Part shown: piece after piece, positions 16,161 to 24,517 of the stretch
Layout of the letters: every line of letters starts with the position of its first letter
How positions within the stretch are numbered: position 1 is the first letter of the stretch
Source: Streptomyces sp. NRRL F-6492
Lineage (GTDB): Bacteria; Actinomycetota; Actinomycetes; Streptomycetales; Streptomycetaceae
Reading direction: 5' to 3'
Assembly (NCBI RefSeq): GCF_001280125.1
Contig: NZ_LGEG01000211.1
Coordinates: forward strand, 99,184 to 163,183
Length of the DNA: 64,000 nucleotides
Translations under genes and position numbers: made by a program
Notes under the pieces: model-generated
What the model was told of the DNA's origin: nothing
The model's input: the letters and a program-made list of their open reading frames with translations, nothing else
Database searches by the model: none

Positions 16161-16273
16161 GTCGTCGTACGGATCACGAATGTCGTCGTGCGGATCACGA
16201 ATGTCGTCGTGCGGATCACGAAGGTGTCGTGCGGATCACGAATGTCGTCGTACGGATCACGAAGGTGTCGTGA
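16161..16273 (-). promoter_or_regulatory. Tandem array of palindromic operator-like repeats
   Basis: About five 19-22 bp units built on TCGTGCGGATCACGA, whose arms TCGTG/CACGA are perfect inverted repeats around CGGAT; some units have TCGTA in the left arm. Unit boundaries fall near 16161, 16182, 16203, 16225 and 16244. The array ends 13 bp before the ATG of the quinone reductase. Size and symmetry suit a TetR-type dimer, but no TetR gene is adjacent. Confidence 0.6.
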
Positions 16274-16324
16274 CGGGGAAAGCCTCCGACCTCGAGCGCG
16301 CTTGAGGTCAAGGCCCGCGAGGGA

Positions 16325-17488
16325 TCAGCGCGTCCCGTACGCGAGCCGTTCCGCGCGCAGCGCCAGCGACACCGCCTCGACCGCGCTCGTGAACGACACC
16401 TCCGAGAGGACGCCCGGCGCCGCGACCTGGTCGCCCACCAGGTACACCCCGTCGCCCCGGTCGACGGCCGGCCGGTCGCGCCAGGTGGCGCCGGGGCGGT
16501 CCACCGCCCCCGTACGCCCCCGGGACAGCGACTCGCGCCGCCACACCGTCCGCTCGCGCCAGCCGGGGAAGCCGAGGTCGAGGAGCCGTTCCGCGTGGGC
16601 GATCCCGTCCGCCTTCGACGCGTCCGGGCCGACGGGCAGCTGGGCCTGGAGGAGCTGCTGCCCGGCCGGGGCCAGCGAGGGGTCCGGCCCGGTGAACCGC
16701 TCGATCCAGCCGGGCGCGTCCAGGTCGGAGACGACGAACGGGTCCCCCTTCCGGGCCCGCAGCGCCAGGTCGACCAGGACCGTGCGGCCGCTCTCCCAGG
16801 TCAGCGACGGGTCGTCGAGGAGCCGGGCGGCGGCGGGCAGGGCGGTGGCGACGATCACCGGGCCCCCGCCGGCCGGCAGCGCGTCGACCCGGGACGAGGT
16901 CTCGATCCGTACGCCGAGCTCCCGCGCCCGGTCCGCCATCCGTCCGATCAGCTCGCCCCAGCCGCCCCGGACGTAGTGCGCCTCGGGCGGCAGGGCGGTG
17001 GCCCGGCGCAGCCGTTCCTGCACGAAGCGGGCGGAGAGCGCGCCGGGGTCGTGGTGGAAGAGCGCGACCCCGCTGTACGCGGCGGCGGCGCGGGCGGTCC
17101 GCGCGCCCGCGAGCCCGGTGGCCCAGGTGCGGAAGTCGACGTCGACGGGGGCCTGCCGGGCGGCGCGGAGGGACAGGCGGAGCAGGCCGGGCGGCGGGAC
17201 GCGGCGGAGGGCGCCGTCGCGGTGGAAGCGCAGCCGGAGGACCTCGGCGGGCGGCAGCGGCGCGAGCGGGCCGAGGAGCGCGCGCTGCTTCAGCCAGGTC
17301 CAGTGCGGGCCGCCGCTGTAGAGGGCGTGCGGGCCGTCGTTCGTGCGGTACGGGCCCCCGGCGGTGCGCGCCCGGCCGCCGAGGTCCTCGTGGGCCTCGT
17401 ACAGGGTCACGGCGGTGCCGGCCTCGGCGGCGGTGAGGGCCGCTGTCAGTCCGGCGAAGCCGCCGCCGACGATCGTGAGCTTCCGCAT
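16325..17488 (-). CDS. FAD-dependent amine oxidase/desaturase-like protein
   Basis: 387 residues from ATG 17488 with GGGAG 6 nt upstream. MRKLTIVGGGFAGLTAALTAAEAG is the FAD Rossmann motif; LYEAHEDLGGRARTAGGPY follows as in phytoene desaturase and protoporphyrinogen oxidase relatives; the C-terminal GVYLVGDQVAAPGVLSEVSFTSA is the second FAD contact. Substrate unknown; there is no carotenoid cluster nearby. It is divergent from the pentapeptide-repeat gene. Confidence 0.8.
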   Translation of the reverse strand: MRKLTIVGGGFAGLTAALTAAEAGTAVTLYEAHEDLGGRARTAGGPYRTNDGPHALYSGGPHWTWLKQRALLGPLAPLPPAEVLRLRFHRDGALRRVPPPGLLRLSLRAARQAPVDVDFRTWATGLAGARTARAAAAYSGVALFHHDPGALSARFVQERLRRATALPPEAHYVRGGWGELIGRMADRARELGVRIETSSRVDALPAGGGPVIVATALPAAARLLDDPSLTWESGRTVLVDLALRARKGDPFVVSDLDAPGWIERFTGPDPSLAPAGQQLLQAQLPVGPDASKADGIAHAERLLDLGFPGWRERTVWRRESLSRGRTGAVDRPGATWRDRPAVDRGDGVYLVGDQVAAPGVLSEVSFTSAVEAVSLALRAERLAYGTR

Positions 17489-17587
17489 GTCGGTCTCCCT
17501 CGTTCTCGGGTTCCGTACCGGGACGGGGCGCGGGCCCGTGTGCGTGACACGGGGGGCGTTGTCAGTGTCGTACATCACCATGGGGGG

Positions 17588-18277
17588 ATGGCGAACCACG
17601 GTGCGGGGACGACGGCGCGGAAGAGGAAGGTGCCGGGGGCGCGGCGGCCGGAGGTGCGGCTGCCTCCCCTGGAGCCGTACGGGGGCGGTCTGGAGGCGGA
17701 CGGGGACTACGACGGCCTGGAGCTGTCCGGGCTCGACCTGTCCGGGCAGCCGGGGGAGGGGGCCCGGTTCCTGGACTGCGCGCTGCGGGAGTGCGGCCTC
17801 GACGGGGCGCGGCTGACGAACGCGCGGTTCCTGGACTCGGTGCTGAGCGGGGTGCGGGGCGTGGGGACGGACCTGGCGGGGGCGCAGCTGCGGGACGTGG
17901 AGGTCGTGGAGGCGCGGCTCGGCGGGACGCAGCTGCACGGGGCCGTCCTGGAGCGGGTCGTGGTGCGGGGCGGGAAGATCGACTACCTGAACCTGCGGTC
18001 CGCGAAGCTGAGGGACGTCGTCTTCGAGGGGTGCGTGCTCGGCGAGCCGGACTTCGGGGGCGCGGTCCTCGAACGGGTCGAGTTCGTGGACTGCGTCCTG
18101 ACCGGGGCCGACTTCTCGGGCGCGCGGCTGCGGGACGCGGACCTGAGGGGGGCCCGCCGCCTGGAGATCGCGCGCGGCGTGGAGTCCCTGGCGGGGGCCG
18201 TGATCTCGACGGCCCAGCTCTTCGACCTGGCGCCGGTGCTCGCGGCGCAGCTGGGGGTGCGGGTGGAAGAGGGCTAG
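17588..18277 (+). CDS. Pentapeptide-repeat protein
   Basis: 229 residues from ATG 17588. After a basic N-terminal tail, residues ~45-195 consist of A(D/N)LXX-type five-residue repeats (LDGARLTNARFLDS, GADFSGARLRDADLRGA), which fold as a right-handed beta helix. Some such proteins mimic DNA and protect gyrase, but this cannot be inferred from the repeat alone. Its stop overlaps the convergent next gene by 4 nt. Confidence 0.88.
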   Translation: MANHGAGTTARKRKVPGARRPEVRLPPLEPYGGGLEADGDYDGLELSGLDLSGQPGEGARFLDCALRECGLDGARLTNARFLDSVLSGVRGVGTDLAGAQLRDVEVVEARLGGTQLHGAVLERVVVRGGKIDYLNLRSAKLRDVVFEGCVLGEPDFGGAVLERVEFVDCVLTGADFSGARLRDADLRGARRLEIARGVESLAGAVISTAQLFDLAPVLAAQLGVRVEEG

Positions 18278-18774
18278 GGCAGCCGGGGGAAGCGGGCCTG
18301 GAGCGACCAGACGGCCGGGTTGTCGGCGAGGCCCTCGTGCATGTCGGTGAGGTCCGCGATCAGGTCGTGCAGGAAGTCGCGGGCCTCGCGGCGCAGTTCG
18401 GCGTGGTTGAAGGTCACCGGCGGCTCGTCGCCCGGCATCCAGTCGGCCTCGACGTCCACCCAGCCGAAGCGGCGCTCGAACAGCATCCGGTCCGTGGACT
18501 CGGTGAAGTCGAGCTCCGCGTACTGCGGCTGCGCGGCCCGGCTCCCGCGCGGGTCCCGGTCGAGCCGCTCCACGATGTCGCAGAGCGCCCACGCGAAGTC
18601 GAGCACCGGCACCCATCCCCAGGCCGTGGACACCTCCCGGTCCGCCTCGGTGTCCGCGAGGTACACGTCCCCGCAGAACAGGTCGTGCCGCAGCGCGTGG
18701 ACGTCCGCGCGGCGGTAGTCGGTCTGCGGGGGGTCGGGGAAGCGACGCGAGAGGGAGTAGCCGATGTCGAGCAC
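18274..18774 (-). CDS. Hypothetical protein
   Basis: 166 residues from GTG 18774; there is no clear ribosome-binding site and the frame remains open upstream through a tandem repeat, so the start is uncertain. The protein is acidic, rich in Trp and Phe, with TAWGWVPVLDFAWALCDIVERL in the middle and NHAELRREARDFLHDLIADL near the end. I do not recognise the family. Likely soluble. Confidence 0.65.
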   Translation of the reverse strand: MLDIGYSLSRRFPDPPQTDYRRADVHALRHDLFCGDVYLADTEADREVSTAWGWVPVLDFAWALCDIVERLDRDPRGSRAAQPQYAELDFTESTDRMLFERRFGWVDVEADWMPGDEPPVTFNHAELRREARDFLHDLIADLTDMHEGLADNPAVWSLQARFPRLP

Positions 18775-18790
18775 GGGGTCGATGGTGTCA

Positions 18791-18856
18791 CGGCCCAGGC
18801 CCGTACGGCTCCGGGCCCAGGCCCGTACGGCTCCGGGCCCAGGCCCGTACGGCTCC
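18791..18856. repeat. Three perfect-to-near-perfect 22-bp tandem repeats
   Basis: Unit GGGCCCAGGCCCGTACGGCTCC repeated three times with a single difference in the first copy. It lies between two minus-strand genes. If the downstream gene started further upstream the array would be translated in frame as a low-complexity segment; otherwise it is intergenic. Confidence 0.7.
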
Positions 18857-18878
18857 GGCTCCGGCCAGTACGCGGGGA

Positions 18879-20090
18879 TCAGCCGCTCCGGCCGTGCACC
18901 GCCCTCGCCACCCGGGGTCCCAGCCAGCGCTTGAGGCGGCGGAGGGGTTCCAGGCTGCCGGCGGCGCGGTCGAGGCGGTAGTAGAGCTGGGGCGGGACGT
19001 GCGGGAGGAGGGGGGAGTGGCGCTGGCCGAGGAGGGCGAACATGCGGGCCGGCTCCAGGTGCATGTAACGGGGCAGGTTCTCGTACCAGCGGGCGCTGTA
19101 GCGGGCGGCGCTCCGGGCCGAGACGAGTTCGGCGCGGCGCCGCTTCCCGTACAGCGTCAGGGCCGTGTCCAGGTCCCGGCCGGGGGCGCCCAGGGCGTCC
19201 GCGAGGGCGAGCGCGTCCTCCAGGGCCAGGGTGGTGCCCGCGCCGATCGAGTAGTGCGTGGTGTGGGCGGCGTCCCCGAGGAGGACCAGGTTGCCCCGGT
19301 GCCAGACGCGGTTGGTGAGGGTGCGGAAGGTGAGCCACCGGGCCGGCTCCTCGGCCCGGTCCCGGCCGATCAGCTCGTGCCCGTCGAGCAGGTCGTGGAA
19401 GAGCTTCTCCAGGAGGCGCAGGCCGTCGGCCTCGCCGAGCGCGTCCAGGCCCAGGCCGGTCCAGGTCTCCGGGGAGCACTCGACGACGCAGGTGGAGCGC
19501 TCGCCGCTGAAGCCGTACGCGTAGCACCAGATCCAGCCGTGCTCCGTCTCCTTGAAGGCGAAGCTGAACGAGTCGAAGACCTTGGTCGTGCCGAGCCAGA
19601 CGTACCGGTTGCGGCCGCTCGCCACCTCGCTGCCGAAGTGGTCCGCGTACGCCTCGCGGAGCGCGCTGTTCACCCCGTCGGCGGCGACGACCAGGTCCGC
19701 GTCCGCCAGTTCGGGCGCGTCCGGGCCGCTCACGCCGTGCTCGAACTCGATCCGCACGCCCAGCTCGCGGGCGCGGTCCGCGAGCAGCGCCAGCATCCGC
19801 CGGCGCCCGATGCCGAAGCCCGCGTCGCCCCGGTGGACGGTCCGCTCGTCGCGGACGATCGCGACCCCGTCGGTCCAGGTCACGGAGGCGTCCGCGACGG
19901 CCCGCGCGGACTCCGGGTCGCCCGCGCGCAGCTTGTCGAGGAGCCCGGCCCAGTACGTGACGCCCCAGCCGTACGTGGAACCCTCCGGGTTCCGCTCGTA
20001 CACCGTGACGTCGTGCGACGGGTCCCGCCGCTTCAGCAGGACCGAGAGGTAGAGGCCGGCGGGACCGCCGCCGACGATCGCGAGCTTCAC
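18879..20090 (-). CDS. FAD-dependent monooxygenase (PHBH-fold)
   Basis: 403 residues from GTG 20090 with GGAG 6 nt upstream. KLAIVGGGPAGLYLSVLLKR is the FAD motif, DLVVAADGVNSALRE is the DG motif, and GNLVLLGDAAHTTHYSIGAGTTLALEDALALADAL is the GD motif of class A flavoprotein hydroxylases. These use NADPH and oxygen on aromatic substrates; sequence style is close to salicylyl-CoA or anthraniloyl-CoA hydroxylase-type enzymes but no pathway genes adjoin. An AGGCGT-G-ACGCCT inverted repeat at 20110-20122 lies just upstream. Confidence 0.86.
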   Translation of the reverse strand: MKLAIVGGGPAGLYLSVLLKRRDPSHDVTVYERNPEGSTYGWGVTYWAGLLDKLRAGDPESARAVADASVTWTDGVAIVRDERTVHRGDAGFGIGRRRMLALLADRARELGVRIEFEHGVSGPDAPELADADLVVAADGVNSALREAYADHFGSEVASGRNRYVWLGTTKVFDSFSFAFKETEHGWIWCYAYGFSGERSTCVVECSPETWTGLGLDALGEADGLRLLEKLFHDLLDGHELIGRDRAEEPARWLTFRTLTNRVWHRGNLVLLGDAAHTTHYSIGAGTTLALEDALALADALGAPGRDLDTALTLYGKRRRAELVSARSAARYSARWYENLPRYMHLEPARMFALLGQRHSPLLPHVPPQLYYRLDRAAGSLEPLRRLKRWLGPRVARAVHGRSG

Positions 20091-20109
20091 GTGCGCTCCA
20101 CTGGGACTG

Positions 20110-20122
20110 AGGCGTGACGCCT
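20110..20122. promoter_or_regulatory. Inverted repeat upstream of monooxygenase
   Basis: AGGCGTGACGCCT, arms of 6 bp around one base, about 20 bp upstream of the GTG at 20090. Candidate operator; no linked regulator is obvious. Confidence 0.35.
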
Positions 20123-20204
20123 TGGGTTGGGGAGGTGACGCACGGTAGCAGTGGAAGGGGGTGTGGAGGCTCAAACGGTGCGAAGGCGCACGGAAGGGAA
20201 GTCG

Positions 20205-20828
20205 TCACGGCAGCAGCCGCCGCTCCTTCGCCACCGCCACCGCGCCCGCCCGCGTGTCCACGCCGAGCTTGGCGTAGATCCGGCCCAGGTGGGTCTTCAC
20301 CGTCGCCTCGCTGATGAACAGGGCCCGCGCGATCTCCCGGTTGCCGAGGCCGCGCCCCAGCTGCCCGAGGATGTCCCGCTCCCGGTCGGTGAGGCTCGGG
20401 CCCGCCGCGCCCCGCATCCGGTCCATGACCCGGGTGGCGACCGGCGGCGAGAGGGCCGTGCGGCCCTGCGCGGCCGCGTGGATGGCCGCGAACAGCTCCT
20501 CCGGCCGCTCGGCCTTCAGGAGGTAGCCGGTGGCGCCCGCCCCGATCGCCCGGGTGATGTCGGCGTCCGTGTCGTACGTGGTGAGGACGAGGACGTGGAC
20601 GCCGGTCGGCGCGATCCGGCGGGTCGCCTCCACGCCGTCGATCCCGGCCCCCAGCTGGAGGTCCATGAGGACGACGTCCGGCTTCAGCTTCGCCGCCAGG
20701 GCGACCGCCTCCTCGCCGCTGCCCGCCTCGCCCACGACGTCGATGTCGGGGGTGCTGCCGAGGAGGGCGAGCAGCCCGGCGCGGACCACCACGTGGTCGT
20801 CGCAGAGCAGGATCCGTACGGAGGACAT
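20205..20828 (-). CDS. senR: NarL/LuxR-type response regulator (SenR-like)
   Basis: 207 residues from ATG 20828 (GTG 20831 also possible). Receiver domain with acidic pair DD near residue 11, phospho-acceptor in DVVLMDLQLG, TT and the Lys in GYLLKAE; LuxR-type helix-turn-helix LTDRERDILGQLGRGLGNREIARALFISEATVKTHLGRIYAKLGV at the C-terminus. It follows the histidine kinase gene. Together with the divergent HbpS-like gene this matches the SenS/SenR redox and haem sensing system described in S. reticuli; assignment by context. Confidence 0.85.
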   Translation of the reverse strand: MSSVRILLCDDHVVVRAGLLALLGSTPDIDVVGEAGSGEEAVALAAKLKPDVVLMDLQLGAGIDGVEATRRIAPTGVHVLVLTTYDTDADITRAIGAGATGYLLKAERPEELFAAIHAAAQGRTALSPPVATRVMDRMRGAAGPSLTDRERDILGQLGRGLGNREIARALFISEATVKTHLGRIYAKLGVDTRAGAVAVAKERRLLP

Positions 20829-20889
20829 CACGACTCCAGGGAGGGCGGCGGGGCGAACGGGAGCGGGGACGTCACGGGTTCCCGGGACG

Positions 20890-22113
20890 TCACGCGTCCG
20901 GGGAGAGCGGGAGCACGGCGGAGAGCACCGTGCCCTCGCCCGGGGCGGACTCGACGGTCAGGGTGCCACCGAGCTGCTCCGCCCGCACCCGCATCGCGGG
21001 CAGCCCGTGGCCGCGCACCCCGCCCGGCCGGTCCGCCGGGTCGAAGCCGCGCCCGTCGTCGGCGACGTCCAGGACCACCTGGTCGTCGAGGTACGTCAGG
21101 GTCACGGCGGCCGAGTCCGCGCCCGCGTGCTCGCGGATGTTGGCCAGGGCGCCCTGCGCGATCCGCAGCAGCGCCGACTGGGCCCGGTCGGGCAGCGGCA
21201 CCGGCGTCCCGTCGACCCGGAACGCCGCCGACTCGCGGGCGGCCACGCCCCGCAGCGCCTCCTCCAGGCCGCCGCCCCCGGCCAGGTCGGCCGGTGCGAG
21301 GTCGTGGACGAAGCGGCGGGCCTCCGCGAGGTTGCGCTCGGCGATGGACTCGGCGGTACGGACGTGCCGGCGGGCGGTCTCCGGGTCGCCGTCCCAGGTG
21401 CGGTCCGCCGCCTGGAGCAGCATCTGCTGGCTGGACAGGCCCTGCGCCAGGGTGTCGTGGATCTCCATGGAGAGCCGCTGCCGCTCGGCCAGCGTCCCCT
21501 CGCGGCGCTCGATCGCGGCGAGTTCGCGCCGGGTGCGGATCAGGTCGTCGATCAGGGCCCGCTGGCGCGCCGCCTGCCGGTCGGAGTACACGAACACCCC
21601 GGTGGCCAGGGCGGCGACGGCCGGCGGGGCGACGATCAGGTTCGGGTCCCAGCCGCCGTGCGCGAGCCGGACCTGCGCGAAGACCACGAAGGCGGTGAGC
21701 AGGGCGACCAGGCCGAGCGCGGCGCGCGGCGGGAGGGTGCGCAGGCCCGTGTAGAAGAGCGGCACCGCGCACCAGGCGAAGCTGGGCGCGAGGACGACGA
21801 GGAGCACCCAGACGGCGACGACCGTGCCCAGCCAGGCGATCCGGCGCGGGGTGGCGCGGGTGCCGAGGACGGGGCCGAGGAGGTAGAGGGAGGCGAGCGC
21901 CCCGGTGAGGGCGACGATCCAGGGGCTGCGGGCCTCCCAGTCGTGCCGCAGCAGGAAGCGGGCGAGCGAGGCGCCGAGCAGGAGGAAGAACGCGGTGTGC
22001 ATGATCCGCGCCAGCCGGCGGGCGTCCGGGTCCCGCTCCGTGCCCTCCTCCATGTCCTCCTCCACGTCCTCGCCCTCCTCGTCCGCCGCCGCTCGGCGGC
22101 CCGACCTGCGCAC
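20890..22113 (-). CDS. senS: Sensor histidine kinase, NarX/DesK type (SenS-like)
   Basis: 407 residues from GTG 22113. An acidic N-terminal tail, five to six membrane segments up to about residue 185, then a dimerisation helix with the phospho-His in RQRLSMEIHDTLAQGLSSQQM and an HATPase_c domain (VADDGRGFDPADRPGGVRGHGLPAM). Class fits LuxR-type partners. In S. reticuli the homologous kinase is held in check or activated by secreted HbpS; here an HbpS-like gene is divergent 200 bp away. Naming is by context. Confidence 0.84.
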   Translation of the reverse strand: MRRSGRRAAADEEGEDVEEDMEEGTERDPDARRLARIMHTAFFLLLGASLARFLLRHDWEARSPWIVALTGALASLYLLGPVLGTRATPRRIAWLGTVVAVWVLLVVLAPSFAWCAVPLFYTGLRTLPPRAALGLVALLTAFVVFAQVRLAHGGWDPNLIVAPPAVAALATGVFVYSDRQAARQRALIDDLIRTRRELAAIERREGTLAERQRLSMEIHDTLAQGLSSQQMLLQAADRTWDGDPETARRHVRTAESIAERNLAEARRFVHDLAPADLAGGGGLEEALRGVAARESAAFRVDGTPVPLPDRAQSALLRIAQGALANIREHAGADSAAVTLTYLDDQVVLDVADDGRGFDPADRPGGVRGHGLPAMRVRAEQLGGTLTVESAPGEGTVLSAVLPLSPDA

Positions 22114-22149
22114 ACCTCTTCATCCTGGCCCGACGGGACCGGTCCGGCA

Positions 22150-22165
22150 TCAGCCGATCGGCTGA
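22150..22165. promoter_or_regulatory. Perfect 16-bp palindrome between senS-like and hbpS-like genes
   Basis: TCAGCCGATCGGCTGA, about 37 bp upstream of the kinase start and 152 bp upstream of the HbpS-like start. A good candidate for an autoregulatory site. Confidence 0.45.
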
Positions 22166-22316
22166 CCCGGCCGTCCACCGGTGCGCTCCCGGAGGGCAGC
22201 CGGACCGTGGACCGGGAGGCCCCGGGAGCGGCCACAGGATGGAGGGCGGAGCGAGACGGACGAACGGATCGCTCGGCCCCACGCCCCCCATCCCACGGAA
22301 TCCCACGGAGTCCTCC

Positions 22317-22856
22317 ATGAAGAAGATCCTCTTCGGTGCCACCGCCGCCGCCGTCATCGCCGCCGGCACCTTCGGCGTCGTCTCCGCGAACGCCTCGGCC
22401 CCGGCCGCCGCCGCCCCCGCCGCCGTCCGCGCCGACGCCTCGAACGGCAACCTCCAGCAGTCGACGCACCTGACGGTCGAGGCGGCGACGAAGGCCGCGC
22501 AGGCGACCCTGAAGGCCGCCGAGAAGGAGAACCAGCGCGTCTCGGTCGCGGTCGTCGACCGCAACGGCAACACGATCGTCACCCTGCGCGGCGACGGCGC
22601 GGGCCCGCAGTCCTACGAGTCGGCCGTGAAGAAGGCGTACACCGCCGTGTCCTGGAACGCCCCGACCTCCGAGCTGGCCAAGCGCCTGACCAACGCGCCC
22701 ACCCTCAAGGACATCCCGAACACCCTCTTCCTGGCCGGCGGCGCCCCCGTCACCGCCAAGGGCGCGCCCGTCGCCGGCATCGGCGTCGCCGGCGCCCCCT
22801 CCGGGGACCTCGACGAGAAGTTCGCCCAGGCCGGCGTCGCCTCCCTCGGCCGCTGA
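22317..22856 (+). CDS. hbpS: Secreted HbpS/GlcG-family haem-binding-like protein
   Basis: 179 residues from ATG 22317 (ACGGAG upstream). A Sec-type signal peptide (MKKILFGATAAAVIAAG, cleavage after Ala-rich segment) is followed by a GlcG/HbpS domain: LTVEAATKAAQATLKAAEKE, VSVAVVDRNGNTIVTLRGDGAG, KKAYTAVSWNAPT and GVAGAPSGDLDEKFAQAGV. S. reticuli HbpS binds haem and iron outside the cell and controls SenS. The neighbouring divergent two-component pair supports the same role. Haem ligands were not identified. Confidence 0.82.
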   Translation: MKKILFGATAAAVIAAGTFGVVSANASAPAAAAPAAVRADASNGNLQQSTHLTVEAATKAAQATLKAAEKENQRVSVAVVDRNGNTIVTLRGDGAGPQSYESAVKKAYTAVSWNAPTSELAKRLTNAPTLKDIPNTLFLAGGAPVTAKGAPVAGIGVAGAPSGDLDEKFAQAGVASLGR

Positions 22857-22869
22857 CGGCCCCCTCGAA

Positions 22870-22908
22870 CGGCCGTGGCGCCCGGACCCCCGCCGGGCGC
22901 CACGGCCG
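22870..22908 (+). terminator. Strong hairpin terminator after hbpS-like gene
   Basis: CGGCCGTGGCGCCCGG pairs with CCGGGCGCCACGGCCG across 7 nt. A second half-copy of the right arm (GGGCGCCACGGCC) occurs at about 22932-22945. Confidence 0.8.
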
Positions 22909-22991
22909 TCCCCGCGCGTCCGGGCCCCCGGGCCGGGCGCCACGGCCCTCTCCGTACGCCCCGACCCGCCCCGGCTGCTTACGATCGGTCC

Positions 22992-24395
22992 GTGAAGCAC
23001 CGTTACCGGACCCGGACCGGAGCCGCCGCCCTCGCCGTCCTCGCGGTGCTCGCGGGCGGCTGCACCGGCGCCACCGGCGGGGTCCGGGGCACCCCCGGTG
23101 CCGCCGGGCTCCGCGACCCGTACTTCCCGAAGCTCGGGAACGGCGGCTACGACGTGCGGCACTACGCCCTCTCCCTCGCCTACGACCCGGACACCGGGCG
23201 GCTCGACGGCACCGCCGAGATCACCGCCCGCGCCACCCAGGACCTCAGCGCCTTCAACCTCGACCTGTCCGGGCTCACGGTCGGCTCCGCGCGCGTGGAC
23301 GGCGTCCCCGCCGCGCACAACCGGGCCGGGGACGAGCTGACGCTCCGCCCGCGCGAGGAGATCCGCGAGGGCGCCGAGTTCCGCGCCACCGTCACGTACG
23401 CGGGCGTGCCCGAGCCGGTCACGGACGCGGACGGCTCCGAGGAGGGCTGGCTGCGCGACGCCGACGGCGGCGGGGTCGTCGCGGTCGGCGAACCGGCCGG
23501 CTCCGCGACCTGGTTCCCCGGCAACCACCACCCCTCCGACAAGGCCGCGTACGACGTCGCCCTCACCGTCCCCGCCGGGACCGACGCCTTCTCCAACGGC
23601 GTGCGGACCGAGCGGCGGACGGGGGCGGACGGGCGCGTCACCACCGTCTGGCACACGCCCGAGCCGATGGCGAGCTACCTCGCGACGGTCATGATCGGGC
23701 GGTACGAGACGGGGACGGCGACCGCCCTCGGGACCGTGCCCGTGCTGACCGCCGCCGAGCCGGAGGTCGCGGCGGAGAGCGCCGCGCTGCGGGCCGAGGT
23801 CCCCGCGCTCCTCGCCCGGCAGGTGCGGCGCTTCGGCCCGTACCCCTTCTCGGCCGCCGGGGCGGTCGTCACGGAGGACGGGACCCTCGGCTACGCCCTG
23901 GAGACCCAGACCCGGCCCGTCTTCCCGGCCTCCTCCTTCGACCGGACGACCCTCGTCCACGAGCTGGCCCACCAGTGGTTCGGCAACTCGGTGACCCCCG
24001 CCACCTGGCGGGACCTGTGGCTGAACGAGGGCTTCGCGACGTACGCGGAGTGGCTGTACGCGGAGGAGTACGAGGGCGTCCCCGCCCGCACCGCCTTCGA
24101 GCGGGCCTTCGCGGAGGAGGCCAACTGGGCCTTCCCGCCGGCCGCCCCGCCCGCCGCCGGGAACCTCTTCGACCCGCCCGTCTACCAACGGGGCGCGATG
24201 GTCCTGCACAAGCTGCGCGAGACGGTCGGGGACGAGGTCTTCGACGGGATCCTGCGCGGCTGGCCCGAGGAGCGCCGCCACGCCAACGCCTCCACCGCCG
24301 ACTTCACCGCCTACGCGGAGGAGGCCGCGGGGAAGGACCTCGACGGGCTGTGGGACGTCTGGCTGTACGGGAAGGGGAAGCCGGACGCTCCCTAG
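22992..24395 (+). CDS. M1-family zinc metallopeptidase lipoprotein
   Basis: 467 residues from GTG 22992. Lipoprotein signal with lipobox LAGGC near residue 24, so membrane-anchored outside the cell. N-terminal beta domain, then the M1 catalytic domain: LVHELAHQWFGN (HExxH at about residue 323) and WLNEGFATYAEW supplying the third zinc ligand Glu. The exopeptidase GxMEN-like motif appears as LGYALETQTR. It probably trims peptides in the cell wall space. The C-terminal helical domain is short compared with PepN, as in the secreted Streptomyces branch. Confidence 0.88.
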   Translation: MKHRYRTRTGAAALAVLAVLAGGCTGATGGVRGTPGAAGLRDPYFPKLGNGGYDVRHYALSLAYDPDTGRLDGTAEITARATQDLSAFNLDLSGLTVGSARVDGVPAAHNRAGDELTLRPREEIREGAEFRATVTYAGVPEPVTDADGSEEGWLRDADGGGVVAVGEPAGSATWFPGNHHPSDKAAYDVALTVPAGTDAFSNGVRTERRTGADGRVTTVWHTPEPMASYLATVMIGRYETGTATALGTVPVLTAAEPEVAAESAALRAEVPALLARQVRRFGPYPFSAAGAVVTEDGTLGYALETQTRPVFPASSFDRTTLVHELAHQWFGNSVTPATWRDLWLNEGFATYAEWLYAEEYEGVPARTAFERAFAEEANWAFPPAAPPAAGNLFDPPVYQRGAMVLHKLRETVGDEVFDGILRGWPEERRHANASTADFTAYAEEAAGKDLDGLWDVWLYGKGKPDAP

Positions 24396-24417
24396 GGAGC
24401 GTCCGCCCTCGATCACG

Positions 24418-24458
24418 CGCCGGAGCCCCGGCGGGGAATCCCCGCCGGGGCTCCGGCG
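24418..24458. terminator. Long bidirectional hairpin terminator
   Basis: A 20-bp perfect stem (24418-24437 with 24439-24458) between the convergent peptidase and terD genes. A smaller hairpin GGACGCTCCC/GGGAGCGTCC straddles the peptidase stop at 24385-24406. Confidence 0.8.
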
Positions 24459-24482
24459 CGCTGCCGTCGGGCCTTCGCGTCC

Positions 24483-24517
24483 GTCAGAGGTTGGTCAGAG
24501 GTTGGTCAGAGGTTGAC
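24483..24517. repeat. Triplicated TCAGAGGTTGG at terD stop
   Basis: Three tandem 11-bp copies, so that the last codons and stop of terD (Asn-Leu-stop) occur three times. Only the copy at 24506 is the in-frame stop; the others are out of use. Looks like replication slippage. Confidence 0.6.

Noticed and set aside
15773..16219. Minus-strand ORF beginning with repeated IRTTTFV units
   Set aside because: It is a translation of the operator-like array and then runs out of frame through the quinone reductase.
16161..16273. CRISPR array
   Set aside because: Units are contiguous 19-22 bp tandem repeats without spacers, and no cas genes are in the window.
13407..16976. 1189-residue plus-strand ORF
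   Set aside because: It is frame-shifted against four genes with clear domains and has low-complexity Arg/Gly/Pro composition.
24416..24460. Palindrome as an attachment or replication site
   Set aside because: It is a perfect hairpin between two convergent genes, simplest as a shared terminator.
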